Assembly: GCF_005144585.1 (NCBI RefSeq)
Contig: NZ_SSMQ01000083.1
Location: forward strand, 1 to 55,766
Direction: 5' to 3'
DNA: 55,766 bases
DNA from: Polyangium fumosum
GTDB lineage: Bacteria; Myxococcota_A; Polyangia; Polyangiales; Polyangiaceae
Shown: positions 16,854 through 25,456 of the stretch, one piece after another
How positions within the stretch are numbered: the first letter of the stretch is position 1
How the letters are laid out: the number at the start of each line of letters is the position of its first letter
The notes under the pieces: model-generated
Databases searched by the model: none
The model's input: only the letters and a program-made list of their open reading frames with translations
What the model was told of the DNA's origin: nothing
Program-made: the position numbers and the translations under genes

Positions 16854-18980
16854 ATGGTGACCGGTAAGGCGGACCGCCTGCGAGAGCTCACGGCCCGAGT
16901 CGAAGAACTTGAGGCCAGCCTCGAACGCTCGGAGAAGACCGTCCGCGCCCTGCGCGACGTGGGGCTCGCGCTCGGCTCCACGCTCGACCTCGACCAGCTC
17001 CTCGAGCTCATCCTCGGCAAGATCACGGAGCTGCTCGAAGCCGACCGGGCCACGCTCTACCTGCTCGACGAGCAGCGAAAGATGCTGCTCTCGCGGGTGA
17101 TCCTCGGCGGCGAGGTGCGCTCGATCGAGCTGCCCGTGGGCGAAGGCATCGCCGGCCACGTCGCCAAGCACGGCAAAATCGCCCGCGTGAAGGACGCGTA
17201 CAGGGACAAACGCTTCCAGCGCACGTGGGACGAGCTCACGGGCTACCGGACGCGCTCGATCCTCGCCGCGCCCATGCGCAACCACGTCGGCCGCACGATT
17301 GGCGTCGTGCAGGTCTTGAACAAGCACGGCGGCAAGGGCGAGTTCTCGCAGCACGACGAAGAGCTGCTCTCGGCGCTCGCCACGCAGGCGGCCATCTCCA
17401 TCGACAACTCGCGCCTGTTCCTCTCGGTCATCCAGAAGAACATGCAGCTCGTCGAGACGAAGGAGCAGCTCGAGCACCGCGTCGCCGACTTGAAGCTGCT
17501 CTTCGAACTCGAAACGGCGATGAGCGGGGCCTCCTCGCTCGAAGAGCTGAGCCGCGCCGTCATCGCTGAGGCCTCGAAGGCGTGCGAGGCGCGCGCCGGC
17601 GGCCTGCTCGTCGATGAAGGCGAGGCCGGCGTGTTCCTGTACTTCGTCGACGCGTCGGCGCCCGGCGTCTCGGTGCGCGACGTCGACGTCAAGCGCCTGC
17701 CCGTCAAGCGCGGCGAGGGCCTGCTCGGCTGGGCCATGACGCACAACGAGTCGGTCCACCTCGGCCCGAAGGATCCTCCCATCGGTCCGATCGCTGAGGC
17801 CGCGCTCGCGCACATGCATCCCTCGCTCGATCTGGACATCGAGAGCGCGATCGTCGTGCCGCTCGAAGGCGAAGAGGACACCTCGCTCGGCGCGCTCGGC
17901 CTCTACAACGCGAAGAACGCGCTCGGCTTCACGCAGGACGATCGCTCGCTCCTCCGGCTCGTGTCGGCGAACGCGTCGACCGCGGTGCGCCTCTTCCGCT
18001 CGCGCACCGAGCGCGAGAAGAGCGAACGGCTCACGGCGATCGGGCGGCTGCTCTCCGGCGTCATGCACGACATGCGCACGCCGCTCACGGTGATCAGCGG
18101 CTACGTGCAGCTCATGGCGACCGCGAGCGAGCCCTCGGTGCGCGGCGAGCACGCGCGGCTCATCCTCAAGCAGTTCGACGCCATCAGCGCGATGCAGCGC
18201 GAGCTGCTCGAGTTCGCGCGCGGCGAGCGCAGCATCCTCGTGCGCAAGGTCTACCTGACGAAGTTCTTCGGCGACCTGGAGAAGCAGCTCCAGCTCGACC
18301 TCGCGGGCAACCGCGTCACGATCGTGATGGAACTCGACGACCGCGGCACTGCGCGCTTCGACGAGACGAAGATAACGCGCGTCGTGCACAACCTCGTGCG
18401 CAACGCGGTCGAGGCGATGGAGCCGCACGGCGGCGGCAAGGTCGTGCTGCGCGCGCTCCGGCAAGGCGCGGACTTCGTGCTGAGCGTGTCGGACACGGGG
18501 CGCGGCATCCCGCCCGAGATCCGCGAGCGGCTGTTCCACTCGTTCGTGACGAGCGGCAAACGCGGCGGCACGGGCCTCGGCCTCGCCATCGTGAAGAAGA
18601 TCGTCGACGAGCACGGGGGCGCGATCGAGGTGGAGTCGTCCGAGCGCGGAACGACGTTCACGATCCGGATCCCGCAAGAGACGCCGATGATGGCGACGAT
18701 CGCGCCGCCGGCCCCGGCCGCGCCGCCGCAAGCTCCGCCGCCGGCGTCCGGCGCGCGTGGCGACGAGGCGACGGGACTGCCGCTCGTGCATTCGCCGAAC
18801 GCCACGCCGGCCTCCGCCGCGTCGACGGCGCGCTCGCCGCAAGCGCCGGCCGCCGACGAGACCGACGCGAGCCGATCGACCAAGACGTCACGAGCGAGCC
18901 AGCCCGGCGACGACGCGCCGCCGAGCCGACGCAGCGGCCGCACGAGCAACCCCGGTCAGCCGGCGGGACGAACCGGATAG
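16854..18980 (+). CDS. Soluble sensor histidine kinase with two GAF domains
   Basis: The 708-residue protein has no TM segment. It starts with a coiled coil (residues 5-40), then GAF domain 1 (about 45-195), a helical linker, GAF domain 2 (about 215-385), a HisKA domain with the phospho-acceptor H405 in GVMHDMRTPL, and an HATPase domain (NLVRNAVEAM, DTGRGIPPEIRERLF, GTGLGLAIVKKI). The last 110 residues are Pro/Ala/Ser-rich and look disordered. It lacks a receiver and no response regulator lies next to it, so it is an orphan kinase. The GAF ligands are unknown. Confidence 0.9.
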   Translation: MVTGKADRLRELTARVEELEASLERSEKTVRALRDVGLALGSTLDLDQLLELILGKITELLEADRATLYLLDEQRKMLLSRVILGGEVRSIELPVGEGIAGHVAKHGKIARVKDAYRDKRFQRTWDELTGYRTRSILAAPMRNHVGRTIGVVQVLNKHGGKGEFSQHDEELLSALATQAAISIDNSRLFLSVIQKNMQLVETKEQLEHRVADLKLLFELETAMSGASSLEELSRAVIAEASKACEARAGGLLVDEGEAGVFLYFVDASAPGVSVRDVDVKRLPVKRGEGLLGWAMTHNESVHLGPKDPPIGPIAEAALAHMHPSLDLDIESAIVVPLEGEEDTSLGALGLYNAKNALGFTQDDRSLLRLVSANASTAVRLFRSRTEREKSERLTAIGRLLSGVMHDMRTPLTVISGYVQLMATASEPSVRGEHARLILKQFDAISAMQRELLEFARGERSILVRKVYLTKFFGDLEKQLQLDLAGNRVTIVMELDDRGTARFDETKITRVVHNLVRNAVEAMEPHGGGKVVLRALRQGADFVLSVSDTGRGIPPEIRERLFHSFVTSGKRGGTGLGLAIVKKIVDEHGGAIEVESSERGTTFTIRIPQETPMMATIAPPAPAAPPQAPPPASGARGDEATGLPLVHSPNATPASAASTARSPQAPAADETDASRSTKTSRASQPGDDAPPSRRSGRTSNPGQPAGRTG

Positions 18981-19037
18981 AGCCGTAGGATCTGCGGATC
19001 CCTTGCGCTCATCGTCCCGGGGGAAGACACTCCGGAC

Positions 19038-20135
19038 GTGCTCCGTCTGCCCATCGTCGCCACGCACAAACGCGCACTGGAGACGTGCGTGTACTGCCCG
19101 AAGCTCTGCCGCGCCGCGTGCCCCGTCTCGAACGCGGAGGCGAGCGAGACGGTGACGCCCTGGGGCAAGATGAGCCTCACGTACTTCGCGGGCCGCGGCG
19201 ACGTGCCGGTCGAGGCAGAGCACACCGCGCCGGCGTGGGCCTGCACGGGCTGCCACGCGTGCCGCGAGAAGTGCGACCACCGGAACGAGCCCGCGACAGT
19301 GCTCGTCGAGTCGCGCGCGGACTTCTTTGCGCGCGGGGCCGCGCCAAAAGGCGCCGTCGACGTCGTCACGCGGGCGCAAGAGCGCGCGCACGAGACGGCC
19401 GCGGCGCTCGACGCGATCGAGGCCGAAGCGCCTCCGCGCGGGCCTGTCGCGGCCGGCGTGCTCGTCGGCTGCTCCTACGCACGCAAACACCCTTCCGTGG
19501 CGAAGGACGCGCTCATGGCCGCGGCGAAGCTCGTCGGCGGCCCGGTGCGCGCGATTCGAAGCTGCTGCGGCCTCCCCTCGCTCCACGCGGGCGACCGGGA
19601 AGGCTTCCGTGTGGCGGCCGAGCGCCTCGCCGCTGAGGTCTCCGAGGTCCCGCGCCTCGTCGTCGTGGACCCGGGCTGCGCGCGCGCCACGCGGGTCGAG
19701 CACGCGCGCGTGGGGGTCACCCTGCCCCGCGAGCCCGAGCTCTTGCTCGACCTCGCGCACGCCGCGCAGGACCGCCTGCGCGTACTGCCCGAGCTCGAAG
19801 GCACGACCGTGCGGTGGCATTCGCCGTGTCAGCTCGGGCGTGGGCTCGGCCGGTACGACGAGCCGCGCGCCCTGCTCGCGAAGATGAGCGGCAAGGAGCC
19901 CGCGACGTTCCAGCGCGACCGCGAGCACGGCGAGTGCAGCGGCGCGGGCGGGCTCTTGCCCGTAACACGACCGCGCACGAGCGAGGCCATCGCGGACGCG
20001 CGCATCGCGGAGCACAAGGCGCGCGGCGGCGGCCTGCTCGTGACCGCGTGCGCGTCGAGCCTGCGGCGCTTCCGGAGCCGCGGCGAAGAGGCCGAGGACC
20101 TCGTCAGCCTGCTCGCGCGGGCGCTCGCACCCTGA
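19038..20135 (+). CDS. Fe-S oxidoreductase with two 4Fe-4S clusters and CCG domains
   Basis: The 365-residue product (GTG start) has two ferredoxin-type cluster motifs: CVYCPKLCRAACP (residues 17-29) and CTGCHACREKCD (about 69-80). The C-terminal half has cysteine-rich (CCG-type) elements: RSCCGLPSLHAG and later HSPCQLGRG with GECSGAGGLLP. This layout is that of GlpC/LutA/GlcF/HdrD-like subunits that pass electrons from a flavin dehydrogenase. No dehydrogenase partner lies nearby. The gene ends 13 bp before a histidine kinase and probably shares its transcript. The exact substrate cannot be told. Confidence 0.8.
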   Translation: MLRLPIVATHKRALETCVYCPKLCRAACPVSNAEASETVTPWGKMSLTYFAGRGDVPVEAEHTAPAWACTGCHACREKCDHRNEPATVLVESRADFFARGAAPKGAVDVVTRAQERAHETAAALDAIEAEAPPRGPVAAGVLVGCSYARKHPSVAKDALMAAAKLVGGPVRAIRSCCGLPSLHAGDREGFRVAAERLAAEVSEVPRLVVVDPGCARATRVEHARVGVTLPREPELLLDLAHAAQDRLRVLPELEGTTVRWHSPCQLGRGLGRYDEPRALLAKMSGKEPATFQRDREHGECSGAGGLLPVTRPRTSEAIADARIAEHKARGGGLLVTACASSLRRFRSRGEEAEDLVSLLARALAP

Positions 20136-20148
20136 CGCCCGCGCGCGC

Positions 20149-21717
20149 ATGACGACCCCGAAGGTTCCTCGCCGCAGGCGGACCGTCTCGAGCAGGCTCC
20201 TCGCGAGCTATGTCCTCGTGCTCGCCGCCTTCGCGCTCACCGTGACCTGGAGCTTCCGCGCGCTCCGCGACACGTCCCAAGGCGCGGAGCTCTTGCGCAG
20301 CGGCTACGCGCCGCTCCTGCTCCGCGTGGGCGAGGCGCTCGCCGCGCAGAACGTCTTCAACGCGCAGCTCAACCACATCACCGCGGCGAAAAACCCCGGC
20401 GACGTGCGCGAGTGGATCGAGACCGCGCGCCGCACGCGCCCGCTCACGTTCGCGCACGTGCGCGAGGCCGCGGAGAAAGGGCTCGTCGACGAAGACCCCT
20501 CCGTCGCGAAGTTCCAGGAGGAGATCGTCCGCGAGGCCGCGGCCATCGAAAAGCTCCTCGGCGCGGACCCCGAGCGCTTCGGGCAGCTCTTCCAGGCGCT
20601 CGCGGTGAGCGACCGCGAGGCCGCGGAGCGGGCGCGGGACGAGCTGCTCAAGCGCGAGGCCGAGGGCGCGCAGCGCCTCCGCGCCATCAAGCTGCGCGTC
20701 GAGGAGCGGATGGAGAGCCTCACGGCCGAGGCAAAGCGGCGCGAGGCCCGCTCGATCCAGCTCCTCGTCGGCCTCTTCGTGCTCACGCTCCTCGTCGGCG
20801 TGGTCATCTCGCTCTACGCGCGCCGCGTCCTCGCGCCGCTCACGGCCGTCACCGAGCGCGCGAAGGCCGTCGCGCGCGGTGACCTCACGCCGCGCGAGGT
20901 CATGGCCACGAACGACGAGATCGGCGAACTCGCGACGACGTTCGAGGGCATGGTCGCCGCCATCCAGCGCGCCCGCAGCGAGCTCGTGAACGCCGAGCGC
21001 CTCGCCGCCATCGGCAAGATGGCCGCGCACGTCACGCACGAGATTCGCAACCCGCTCTCGTCGATCGGGCTGAACCTCGAGCTGCTCGAAGAGGAGGTCG
21101 CCTCGTCGGACAACAAGGAGGCCTCGCAGCTCGTCGTCGCCATCAAGGCCGAGGTCGAGCGTCTCTCGCGTATCGCCGAGCAGTACCTCAGCATCTCGCG
21201 CAGGCCTCGCCCGCGGCTCGAACGCGAGCGTGTCGAGGACCTCGCGCGCGAGCTCGTCGCCTTCGTGCGGCCCGAGCTCGACCGCGGCGGCGTGGCGAGC
21301 CGCGTCGACGCCGACGACGATCTGCCCGACGCGCGCCTCGACGAATCGCAGTTCCGTCAGGCGCTCCTGAACCTCGTGCGCAACGCGCGCGAGGCCATGG
21401 CGAAAGGCGGCGAGCTCGTCGTCTCGATCCACAAGACCGAGGACGGCGGCATCGACCTCGCGGTCGACGACACGGGCTCGGGCGTACCCGAGGAGCTACG
21501 CGCGTCGATCTTCGATCCCTTCTTCACCACGAAGCAACGCGGCACGGGCCTCGGCCTCGCGGTCACGCGTGACATCGTGGAGGCGCACGGCGGCACGATC
21601 CGCTGCCTCGGCCGCGAGGCCGGCGGCACGCGGTTTCTGATTCACCTACCCGCCGCGGGCGTATCGACGCCGGATCAGACCGAAGCGCTGTCGTACTCGT
21701 CGGAGAACAACCGGTAG
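20149..21717 (+). CDS. Membrane sensor histidine kinase (HAMP, NtrB-like)
   Basis: The 522 residues have TM1 (about 17-36), a periplasmic helical sensor region, TM2 (about 203-223), a HAMP domain (225-277), a HisKA domain with H297 in AAHVTHEIRNPLSSIG, and an HATPase domain (NLVRNAREAM, DDTGSGVPEELRASIFDPFF, GTGLGLAVTRDIV). The DPFFTTK motif is typical of NtrB-type kinases that pair with sigma-54 activators, but no regulator is adjacent. It sits 13 bp after the Fe-S protein. Its 3' end overlaps the convergent M35-like gene by 43 bp. Confidence 0.9.
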   Translation: MTTPKVPRRRRTVSSRLLASYVLVLAAFALTVTWSFRALRDTSQGAELLRSGYAPLLLRVGEALAAQNVFNAQLNHITAAKNPGDVREWIETARRTRPLTFAHVREAAEKGLVDEDPSVAKFQEEIVREAAAIEKLLGADPERFGQLFQALAVSDREAAERARDELLKREAEGAQRLRAIKLRVEERMESLTAEAKRREARSIQLLVGLFVLTLLVGVVISLYARRVLAPLTAVTERAKAVARGDLTPREVMATNDEIGELATTFEGMVAAIQRARSELVNAERLAAIGKMAAHVTHEIRNPLSSIGLNLELLEEEVASSDNKEASQLVVAIKAEVERLSRIAEQYLSISRRPRPRLERERVEDLARELVAFVRPELDRGGVASRVDADDDLPDARLDESQFRQALLNLVRNAREAMAKGGELVVSIHKTEDGGIDLAVDDTGSGVPEELRASIFDPFFTTKQRGTGLGLAVTRDIVEAHGGTIRCLGREAGGTRFLIHLPAAGVSTPDQTEALSYSSENNR

Positions 21718-22697
21718 GAATCGGCGTTCGTCACGGCCTTCGCCGGGGCCTCGACCGCGACCGCGAGGCACTTGCGCGGGCCGTAGAGGACCTGGCCGCT
21801 CGCGTTTTTCTCGTCGTTCGTGGCGCACACCGCGTGCGACAGCTCGTGGACGATCACGCCGGCCCCGCTCATCTTCGTCACGTCGGTCGGGTGGGAGACG
21901 TCCTGGCAACTCGTGAAGAACGCTCCACCGAGGAGGATGTGCGTGCGGTCGCGCTCGGCCCCGCCGTTCGGCCAACCGGGGATGAAACAGCCGTAGTTGT
22001 TCGGGTCCTCGCGCAGCTTGACGTGGATGTTGTGGTAGGAGGAGCCCGGCTGATCATCCAGCTTGTTGCTGACGCCCGCGCCTCGGTAATACAGCTTGAG
22101 AGGGCGCGTCGTGACATCGCGGAACATCATCTCGACGTTCCTTCGTACCGCGTCGTAGCGCGTCGCTTCCATCGGGCCAAACCACTTCTCGAAGCGCGCT
22201 CGCTCCTTGGCGTCGGCCTTCGCCGCGTTGATGCCCTGGTACATGTCGCCGAGGATCCGCTTGGCCTTCGTGACGGCTGCTTCCGCGCGCCGCGCTGCGT
22301 CCGCGGGGCCGTAGTTGAACGACTCGGCGATCTGCACCGTGCCTGCGGGCGGCGTCGCGGCGACGGCCTGGGCCAATCCGACGACGAGGCCTCGGAGCTG
22401 CGCTTCCGTCAGCGAGTCGGCGATCTGCTTGCACGTCGCCATCTGCACGTCCGTCTTCTTCCCGACGACGCGCTCCGCGAGCAGGTAGATCCGCTCGACG
22501 TGCCGGCGCTGCGCGCCGCCGATGTGAAGCCCTCCGATCGACAACGCCTTGCTGAGGCTCGCGCGCGCGGGTCCGGCTGCGAACTGCGTCATCAGCGCGT
22601 TCTGGATCGCGTCCTTCAGCCCACGCCCCTCCGCAGGAAAGAGCACCATGATCTGCTTCATGGTCTCGTTGATGCGGACATCGTCGTCTTTGGACAT
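21675..22697 (-). CDS. M35-like (lysine-specific metallo-endopeptidase type) zinc peptidase
   Basis: The 340-residue protein contains the zinc-binding HELSH at residues 284-288 (VIVHELSHAVCATNDE), followed by YGPRKCLAVAVEAPAKA and the NADSYRLF block (324-331). In deuterolysin/Lys-N type M35 enzymes, HExxH plus a downstream Asp and a conserved NADxY element form the active site; here D295 could be the third ligand. Notably the N-terminus (MSKDDDVRINETMKQ) has no signal peptide, although most M35 enzymes are secreted. It overlaps the convergent kinase gene. Alternatives within the HExxH clan cannot be excluded. Confidence 0.65.
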   Translation of the reverse strand: MSKDDDVRINETMKQIMVLFPAEGRGLKDAIQNALMTQFAAGPARASLSKALSIGGLHIGGAQRRHVERIYLLAERVVGKKTDVQMATCKQIADSLTEAQLRGLVVGLAQAVAATPPAGTVQIAESFNYGPADAARRAEAAVTKAKRILGDMYQGINAAKADAKERARFEKWFGPMEATRYDAVRRNVEMMFRDVTTRPLKLYYRGAGVSNKLDDQPGSSYHNIHVKLREDPNNYGCFIPGWPNGGAERDRTHILLGGAFFTSCQDVSHPTDVTKMSGAGVIVHELSHAVCATNDEKNASGQVLYGPRKCLAVAVEAPAKAVTNADSYRLFSDEYDSASV

Positions 22698-22736
22698 GAC
22701 AAGCCCTCCTATGAGGCTTGTCAGATTACCTGATCC

Positions 22737-23201
22737 TCAAGGCAACGCGCCGCTGCCCCACGGAACGAGCACCAAAAATACGAACGCGACGAGCACGAGC
22801 ATCAGGATGCTCGTCACGAGGTACGTCGAGCGCGGCGAGCGCGACGTGCTCCATCCATCGCCGTAGAATTTTCCTCGCGAACGCGTGCGCAGCTTCTTCT
22901 GCACGCCTCCGAGCAGGCTCGGCGCCACCGAGCCCGGCGGCGGACGCAGCGCGCGTCGCAAGAGCTCGCGCACCTCGACCTCGTCGAGCGGCGCTTCGTC
23001 CTCGTCCTCGTCGTGCTTCTTCGCGCCGCGCGTCTCGTCCTTCGCCTCGGCCTTCTCTTCGGCTTCGAGCCAGCGCTCTGCTTCGGCCGCGAGGCGCTCG
23101 GCCTCCTCGTCGCTGACGTCGCCCTCCGCGCCGAGCTGATCCTCATCCCGATCGTCGGCCGGCGCGTCCGCCTCTGGCTTTCGCTTCGCGTCGCCGCTCA
23201 T
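22737..23201 (-). CDS. Single-TM acidic protein coupled to an ECF sigma gene (candidate anti-sigma factor)
   Basis: The 154 residues begin with a very acidic, Glu/Asp/Ala-rich region (1-75), followed by a short basic part (VQKKLRTRSRGKFYGDGWS), a TM helix (about residues 127-147, YLVTSILMLVLVAFVFLVLV) and almost nothing beyond it. It starts four bases inside the sigma gene (ATGA overlap), so it is translated with it. That position and the cytoplasmic domain plus TM design are those of anti-sigma factors, yet the usual zinc motif HxxxCxxC is missing. The function is inferred from context only. Confidence 0.6.
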   Translation of the reverse strand: MSGDAKRKPEADAPADDRDEDQLGAEGDVSDEEAERLAAEAERWLEAEEKAEAKDETRGAKKHDEDEDEAPLDEVEVRELLRRALRPPPGSVAPSLLGGVQKKLRTRSRGKFYGDGWSTSRSPRSTYLVTSILMLVLVAFVFLVLVPWGSGALP

Positions 23202-23824
23202 GCCTTCTTCTCGCTCCTCAGCTTGTCGCCGAGCGCCTTTTCGACCAGGGCGCGAAGCTGCGCGCGGGCGCGGAAAATGCGGCTCTTCACCGTGCCTTCC
23301 GGCAAGCCCGTCACCTCCGCGATCTCGTCGTAGGACATGTCCTCCACGTCGCGCAGGATCAACACCTCACGGAAGTCCGCGTCGACTTGCTCGATCGCGC
23401 GCTTCACGATGCGCTCGAGCTGCATCCCCTCCAGAATCTCGTCCGGGCGGTTGATCGCCCCGCTCACCGTGACGCCCTTGCCCGCGTCGCCGTCCACGCG
23501 ATCGGCGATCTCGTGGACGTCCTCTTGCTCGCCCACCTTGCGCCGCGAGAGGTACTTCGCCTTGTTCTTGCAGAGGTTCACGGCGATCCGGAAGATCCAC
23601 GTGGAGAGCTTCGACTCTCCGCGGAACTGATCGATCGCCTTGAAGACCTGGACGAAGACCTCTTGCGCGAGGTCCTCGGCCTCCTCGCGTCGCCCGATCA
23701 TCCGGAACACGAGCGCGAACACGCGCCGCTCGTACGCGACGACGAGTTCGTTGAAGGCCGCCTCGTCCCGCGCCACGAGACGCGCGACGAACCTGGCCTC
23801 CTCGGTCTCGTCGTCGCTCGTCAC
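23198..23824 (-). CDS. ECF-type RNA polymerase sigma factor
   Basis: The 208 residues carry sigma region 2 (FNELVVAYERRVFALVFRMI, EEAEDLAQEVFVQVFKAIDQ, STWIFRIAVNLCKNK) and region 4 (DFREVLILRDVEDMSYDEIA with GTVKSRIFRARAQLR). Region 3 is absent, as in group IV (RpoE-like) factors. The linker between regions 2 and 4 is long (about 35 residues with VHEIADRVDGDAG). It overlaps the downstream single-TM gene and is probably controlled by it. Confidence 0.92.
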   Translation of the reverse strand: MTSDDETEEARFVARLVARDEAAFNELVVAYERRVFALVFRMIGRREEAEDLAQEVFVQVFKAIDQFRGESKLSTWIFRIAVNLCKNKAKYLSRRKVGEQEDVHEIADRVDGDAGKGVTVSGAINRPDEILEGMQLERIVKRAIEQVDADFREVLILRDVEDMSYDEIAEVTGLPEGTVKSRIFRARAQLRALVEKALGDKLRSEKKA

Positions 23825-23952
23825 GCCCGGCTGCTCCCTCGGCAGCTACCGTAAACGCCCTCGCACGCGCAGCGCTAGAGTCTGTCTCGCGTGCCCGTCG
23901 TCTTCGCGGTCCGGACGGGCCCGGCGGCCCGCCTGCGTGCCCCCCGCGGACC

Positions 23953-24026
23953 TGGTTCCGGCGCATGGATTCGAACCATGATTAGGGGATTCAAAGTCCC
24001 CCGTCCTGCCCTTAGACGACGCCGGA
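23953..24026 (-). tRNA. tRNA-Gln (anticodon TTG)
   Basis: Reading the minus strand, the acceptor stem TCCGGCG pairs with CGCCGGA. The D-arm is GTC...GAC, the anticodon stem is GGGGA/TCCCC around the loop CTTTGAA (anticodon TTG), and the T-arm is CATGG-TTCGAAT-CCATG. The discriminator is A and CCA is encoded. All arms are intact over 74 nt including CCA. Confidence 0.95.
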
Positions 24027-24118
24027 GTGAGCCCCGGGCGTGCCCGGAGCGTCAGAGGGGCGGGACGATAGCGCGACTCTTTGCGCTTCGCACGCGCCGC
24101 GAAGGTGGTCGCTACGGT

Positions 24119-24205
24119 CTCCGGGAGGGTTGCTCCCGTCTCCAGGGAGGGTCGTTCCCCCCTCCGGGGAGGGTCGTTACCCTCTCCAAGGAGGGTCGCG
24201 AGGGT
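24119..24205. repeat. Four imperfect 21-22 bp tandem units
   Basis: Units begin CTCC at 24119, 24140, 24162 and 24184 (period 21, 22, 22). Their shared core is CTCC-nn-GGAGGGT-nG-nt followed by a variable end. Each unit is a small inverted repeat (CTCC against GGAG). They lie between tRNA-Gln and the GYF-domain gene. Confidence 0.6.
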
Positions 24206-24220
24206 CCCGAGCGAGGGTCG

Positions 24221-25180
24221 CTACCGTCGCGCGCCCCGTCGTGACCGTTTCTGACCAGGGTCGGTATGGTGGCGCGCCGAGGGTGGAGGGGGCGCCACGG
24301 GGGTCGCCTCCGTCTGCCGCACGGTCGCGGCCGTCCTCTGCCCCACCTTCGACACGAGCTCGGAGGCTCCGGCCACGAGCGCGGGAGGGTCCGTACCCGG
24401 CGCTTGCCCGGACAGGACCACGGGCGCGATCCCTCGATGCACGAGCGCGATACCCACGGCCGTCACCGCCACGACACACCCGAGCAGGAAGGAGAACCCT
24501 CCTTGCCCTGCCAGAGACCGTCGGGACCCACCTTTGCGACCGAAGGGCCATGCCCGGACAGGGAGCGAAATGGGCTCCGAGCGGGTCTCGTCCCCCTCCA
24601 AAGACCGTACATGCGGCGGATCCCCCGTCTGCGCGACGGCCCCGCTGAAGGTCAAAGGCGTCTTCGCGTCGCCACGCGCGGGCGTGAGCGCGACGTCCGG
24701 CAGAGGCGCGGGCGTCACGAGGAGCGGGTCGAACGAGACCGAATCGGCGAGCGCATACGCGAGCTCGGGGATCTGCTCGATGCGGGTCCAGCCCTCCATT
24801 CCGTCGCGCCAGACCGAGGTGTCGGCCTCGATCTCGCCCCTGGCGAGGGCCATCCAGAGCTCGAACGTGGTCATGGCCCGGAGGCCGGCGCCGTGCTCCA
24901 CGCACCACTCGGGCATGGGCCGGCCGTTCTCGGTGCTCTCCTCGTCGAGGTCGAGCCGCGCGAGCCTGCGGCGCTTCTTGTGGTTGGCGAACCAGGACTT
25001 GGGATTCGCGCGCTCGTAGGGGATCGTCGGGTGGCTTTCGCGCGCAAACGGGGCCGGCTGCGTCTCGACCTCATTCGCCGCGGGGGGCGGGAGCATGGAC
25101 GAGCGCGGCTGGAAGACGGACGGGATGGTGTCTTCCGGGCTCCTGCTTTTGATGGACGACGACGCACACGACGCCTGCAT
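24221..25180 (-). CDS. GYF_2-domain membrane protein
   Basis: The product has a GYF_2-like domain around residues 90-140 (WCVEHGAGLRAMTTFELW, then GEIEADTSVWRDGMEGWTRI), which resembles myxobacterial GYF/DUF4339 domains. A TM segment lies near residue 240 (FLLGCVVAVTAVGIALV), and the tail is Pro/Arg-rich. I start at ATG 25180 because AAGGGG precedes it at good spacing; the in-frame ATG at 25210 has no such site. This gives 319 residues. GYF_2 domains are thought to bind peptides or read the charge state of proteins. The specific partner is unknown. Confidence 0.75.
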   Translation of the reverse strand: MQASCASSSIKSRSPEDTIPSVFQPRSSMLPPPAANEVETQPAPFARESHPTIPYERANPKSWFANHKKRRRLARLDLDEESTENGRPMPEWCVEHGAGLRAMTTFELWMALARGEIEADTSVWRDGMEGWTRIEQIPELAYALADSVSFDPLLVTPAPLPDVALTPARGDAKTPLTFSGAVAQTGDPPHVRSLEGDETRSEPISLPVRAWPFGRKGGSRRSLAGQGGFSFLLGCVVAVTAVGIALVHRGIAPVVLSGQAPGTDPPALVAGASELVSKVGQRTAATVRQTEATPVAPPPPSARHHTDPGQKRSRRGARR

Positions 25181-25456
25181 GAGACGCCCCTTCCCGACAA
25201 ACGCAGGCATCCGCAGGCCCCGCGGGTTGGGGCGACAAGCAGACGCACGGCGTGACTAGGGCGCTCGTACAGGGTTCGCGGGAGGTCGGCCAAGTTTTGC
25301 GGGGGGCTCCGGAGCGAACCTTTCCATCCTCATGTGGGGCGGGTACACGGTGAGGGTGACCACGAAGCACGTGGGACGGGGCCCGGGGGGCCGAACCGCG
25401 CACCCGAACGAACGCCGCGGGGCCTTTGCAGCAGAACGTTTCCCACGCTGCCGGTG

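Noticed and set aside
24119-24205. Short repeats considered as a CRISPR array
   Set aside because: Units are 21-22 bp and contiguous, with no spacers and no cas genes nearby.
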